A DNA stretch of 16,896 bases from Anaerolineales bacterium (lineage in GTDB: Bacteria; Chloroflexota; Anaerolineae; 4572-78; NAK82): contig JAHELX010000059.1 of the NCBI GenBank assembly GCA_024643945.1, forward strand, positions 1 to 16,896, in the 5' to 3' direction. Shown one piece after another: positions 14,971 through 16,896 of the stretch. Each line of letters begins with the position of its first letter. Within the stretch, counting starts at the first letter, position 1. A model generated the notes under the pieces. It worked only from the letters and a program-made list of their open reading frames with translations. It did not search any database and was not told the origin of the DNA. The position numbers were made by a program, and so were the translations under genes.

Positions 14971-16290
14971 ATGGAAACGAACGGTGTCTCACACGACAAA
15001 GCCGGTGACGTAAAGCTGGGCGACGCTGGTACGGTTGAGGCTGCCGACCAGATCCTGGCCGGTCGCAGCCAAAGGCGCGGTCTGGCTCGTCTCTTGCCTT
15101 TCCTGGGGCCAGCTTTCATTGCCAGTGTGGCTTACATAGACCCCGGCAACTTCGCCACCAATATCCAAGGCGGAGCCCGGTTTGGGTACATGCTGCTCTG
15201 GGTCGTCATGGCCAGCAACCTGATGGCCATGCTTCTCCAGGCCCTGTCGGCCAAATTGGGCATCGCGACTGGCCTGAACCTGGCTGAGCATTGCCGGGCC
15301 CATTTCTCCCCGCCCGTCGTCTGGGGGATGTGGCTACTGATGGAGGTTGTAGCCATGGCCACCGACCTGGCGGAATTTCTGGGCGCAGCGCTGGGCTTCA
15401 ATTTGCTACTGGGCATCCCGCTGTGGGTGGCCGGCCTCATGACCGCCGTCATTACCTTTCTTATCTTGGGCCTGGAACGCTATGGATTCCGTCCCCTGGA
15501 AGCCGTTATCACCGCCCTAGTAGGGGTGATTTCGGTCAGTTATCTCATCGAAACGGTTTTGGATCGACCGAATTGGGGACAGGTGTTGTTCCATGCCGTT
15601 GTGCCGCAGTTCTCCGGCAGCGAGAGCGTGCTGCTGGCTACCGGTATCCTGGGTGCGACGGTAATGCCCCACGTCATCTTTCTGCACTCGTCGCTGACCC
15701 AGGGCCGCATTGCTGCCCATAACTCAGCGCAGTTACGCCGGTTGTTTCGTTATGAGGTTGTGGACGTAATCATTGCTATGGGCCTGGCGGGCTTGATCAA
15801 TGCCGCAATGTTGATCATGGCGGCGGCGACCTTCTTCAACCAGGGTCTGACTCAGATTGGCACCATCGAAGAAGCTCACCGCACGCTACAACCACTGCTT
15901 GGCCCGGCGGCAAGTTGGGTTTTTGCCATCTCGCTCCTGGCTTCGGGTTTGTCTTCCTCGTCGGTGGGCACGATGTCCGGCCAGGTTGTTATGCAGGGAT
16001 TTCTTCATCGGAAGATCCCGGTCTGGATACGCCGCCTGACGACGATGGTACCTTCGCTAACAGTGATTTTCATGGGGCTGGACCCAACGCACACACTAGT
16101 CATCAGTCAGGTGGTGCTTAGCTTCGGCCTGCCCCTCGCCATCATCCCTCTGATTCTGTTCACGTATCGGGCCGATATCATGGGAGTGTTGGTCAACCGT
16201 CGGAGCACAACCGTGCTGGCAAGCATCGTGGCGACTCTGATTGTGGCCTTAAACGTGTATCTGCTGTATCAAACGTTCTTCGGAGGATGA
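14971..16290 (+). CDS. mntH: NRAMP-family divalent metal (Mn/Fe) transporter
   Basis: The 439-residue integral membrane protein imports Mn2+ or Fe2+ with protons. After a polar N-terminal tail of about 40 residues, helix 1 carries the metal-binding DPGN motif (57-60). Helix 6 carries Ala229 and Met232 in GATVMPHVIFLHS, the Ala/Met pair that in Mn-type NRAMPs contacts the metal and favours transition metals over Ca/Mg. About eleven helices follow the family pattern. No ribosome binding site precedes ATG 14971, and the -10 ends only 6 bases before it, so the message is probably leaderless. The usp gene follows after 4 bases and uses GGAGG in the last codons of this gene. The upstream phased repeats suggest control by an OmpR-type regulator. 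Confidence 0.95.
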   Translation: METNGVSHDKAGDVKLGDAGTVEAADQILAGRSQRRGLARLLPFLGPAFIASVAYIDPGNFATNIQGGARFGYMLLWVVMASNLMAMLLQALSAKLGIATGLNLAEHCRAHFSPPVVWGMWLLMEVVAMATDLAEFLGAALGFNLLLGIPLWVAGLMTAVITFLILGLERYGFRPLEAVITALVGVISVSYLIETVLDRPNWGQVLFHAVVPQFSGSESVLLATGILGATVMPHVIFLHSSLTQGRIAAHNSAQLRRLFRYEVVDVIIAMGLAGLINAAMLIMAAATFFNQGLTQIGTIEEAHRTLQPLLGPAASWVFAISLLASGLSSSSVGTMSGQVVMQGFLHRKIPVWIRRLTTMVPSLTVIFMGLDPTHTLVISQVVLSFGLPLAIIPLILFTYRADIMGVLVNRRSTTVLASIVATLIVALNVYLLYQTFFGG

Positions 16291-16294
16291 GGTG

Positions 16295-16896
16295 ATGTTT
16301 AAGCATTTGCTGGTCCCCCTGGATGGGTCGCGTCTTGCCGAAGCAGCTCTACCAGCCGCCGCATACCTGGGCCAAATGCTGGGCGCACCGGTGACGTTGA
16401 TTCACATCATCGAGCGCGACGCCCCCCAGGCGGTTCACGGTGAGCGGCATCTGACAAATACGGAAGAAGCCTATGCTTACCTGGACGAAGTCGCCCAAGG
16501 TGGGTTCCCCCCGGGGCTACGTGTAGAGCGCCATGTCCATACCAGCCAGATGACTGATGTGGCACGCGGCATCGTAGATCACGGCGAGGAACTGGCCCCA
16601 GACTTGATCGTCATGTGTACTCACGGTCGGGGTGGGTTGCGCGACTTGCTTTTCGGCAGTATCGCCCAACAAGTAGTTAGCCGGGGCACAATACCCGTGT
16701 TGATTATCCACCCCACCGGTACCGACAAGGAACCGCCTTTTGTCTGCCGCCGGCTACTCGTACCATTGGACGGTATGCCCGACCACGAACAGGGACTGCA
16801 GGTAGCCGTTGGGTTAGCCCGCGTTTGCAGAGCAGAATTACATCTTATCCTGGTTGTTCCCACATTGGGCACCCTATCAGGAACCCACGCAGCCGC
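16295..16896 (+). CDS. tandem universal stress protein (UspA), 3' end outside window
   Basis: The frame starts at ATG 16295 with GGAGG 8 bases upstream and stays open to the edge, giving at least 200 residues. The first UspA domain (about 1-142) begins MFKHLLVPLDGS and has the nucleotide-binding signature THGRGGLRDLLFGS (about 112-125), followed by VVSRGTIPVLII, so ATP binding is expected. A second domain starts at about 152 with CRRLLVPLDGMPDHEQGL and is cut by the window edge. Such two-domain Usp proteins are cytoplasmic and accumulate under stress. Its 4-base gap to mntH puts it under the same promoter. Confidence 0.93.
   Translation, partial: MFKHLLVPLDGSRLAEAALPAAAYLGQMLGAPVTLIHIIERDAPQAVHGERHLTNTEEAYAYLDEVAQGGFPPGLRVERHVHTSQMTDVARGIVDHGEELAPDLIVMCTHGRGGLRDLLFGSIAQQVVSRGTIPVLIIHPTGTDKEPPFVCRRLLVPLDGMPDHEQGLQVAVGLARVCRAELHLILVVPTLGTLSGTHAA

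Overview
The window looks like chromosomal DNA from a moderately GC-rich, free-living bacterium. The overall style fits a Chloroflexota-type (Anaerolineae-like) genome: a MoeA-MobB fusion, a tandem-GAF protein without an output domain, FtsH with a Thr/Pro-rich linker, a leaderless gene behind an extended -10, and palindromic G/C-tract repeats between genes. That assignment is an inference from protein style and was not checked by any search. No phage, insertion sequence, CRISPR array or defence locus is visible.

Layout. (1) 2-1102: 3' part of a molybdenum-cofactor gene, MoeA fused to MobB, cut by the left edge. (2) 1103-1544: a 442-bp non-coding stretch with a sigma70-like promoter, a hairpin, a degenerate tRNA-Thr-like sequence, an intrinsic terminator and an AT-rich imperfect inverted repeat. 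(3) 1545-3245: an ABC1/UbiB-family kinase-like membrane protein, convergent with a FadD-type acyl-CoA ligase (3322-5028, minus strand); a REP-like palindrome lies between their ends. (4) 5275-7418: an OmpR-family response regulator and its overlapping sensor kinase. (5) 7634-9867: a 71-residue two-helix membrane protein followed by FtsH. (6) 9871-10120: a frameshifted remnant of a sugar ABC-transporter permease. (7) 10190-14842: a compact run of tandem-GAF protein, TauE/SafE permease, DUF1634-like protein, AI-2E-family permease and S41 (CtpA-type) protease. (8) 14971-16896: an NRAMP Mn/Fe transporter and a tandem UspA protein cut by the right edge.

How it may work together. The strongest non-obvious signal is a pair of almost identical regulatory regions, one upstream of the small-protein/ftsH pair (from 7519) and one upstream of the NRAMP/UspA pair (from 14899). 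Each has CTTAAG-type half-sites on an 11-bp grid, the layout of PmrA/QseB-class OmpR-family boxes. Each is followed at the same distance (60-61 bp) by an extended -10 (TGC plus hexamer). The two-component system just upstream of ftsH is the natural candidate regulator. This suggests a small regulon joining membrane-protein quality control (FtsH) with metal import and stress (NRAMP, UspA). Other points of note are the S41 protease with Thr at the catalytic Lys position, and the tRNA-Thr relic lying between its own promoter and terminator.
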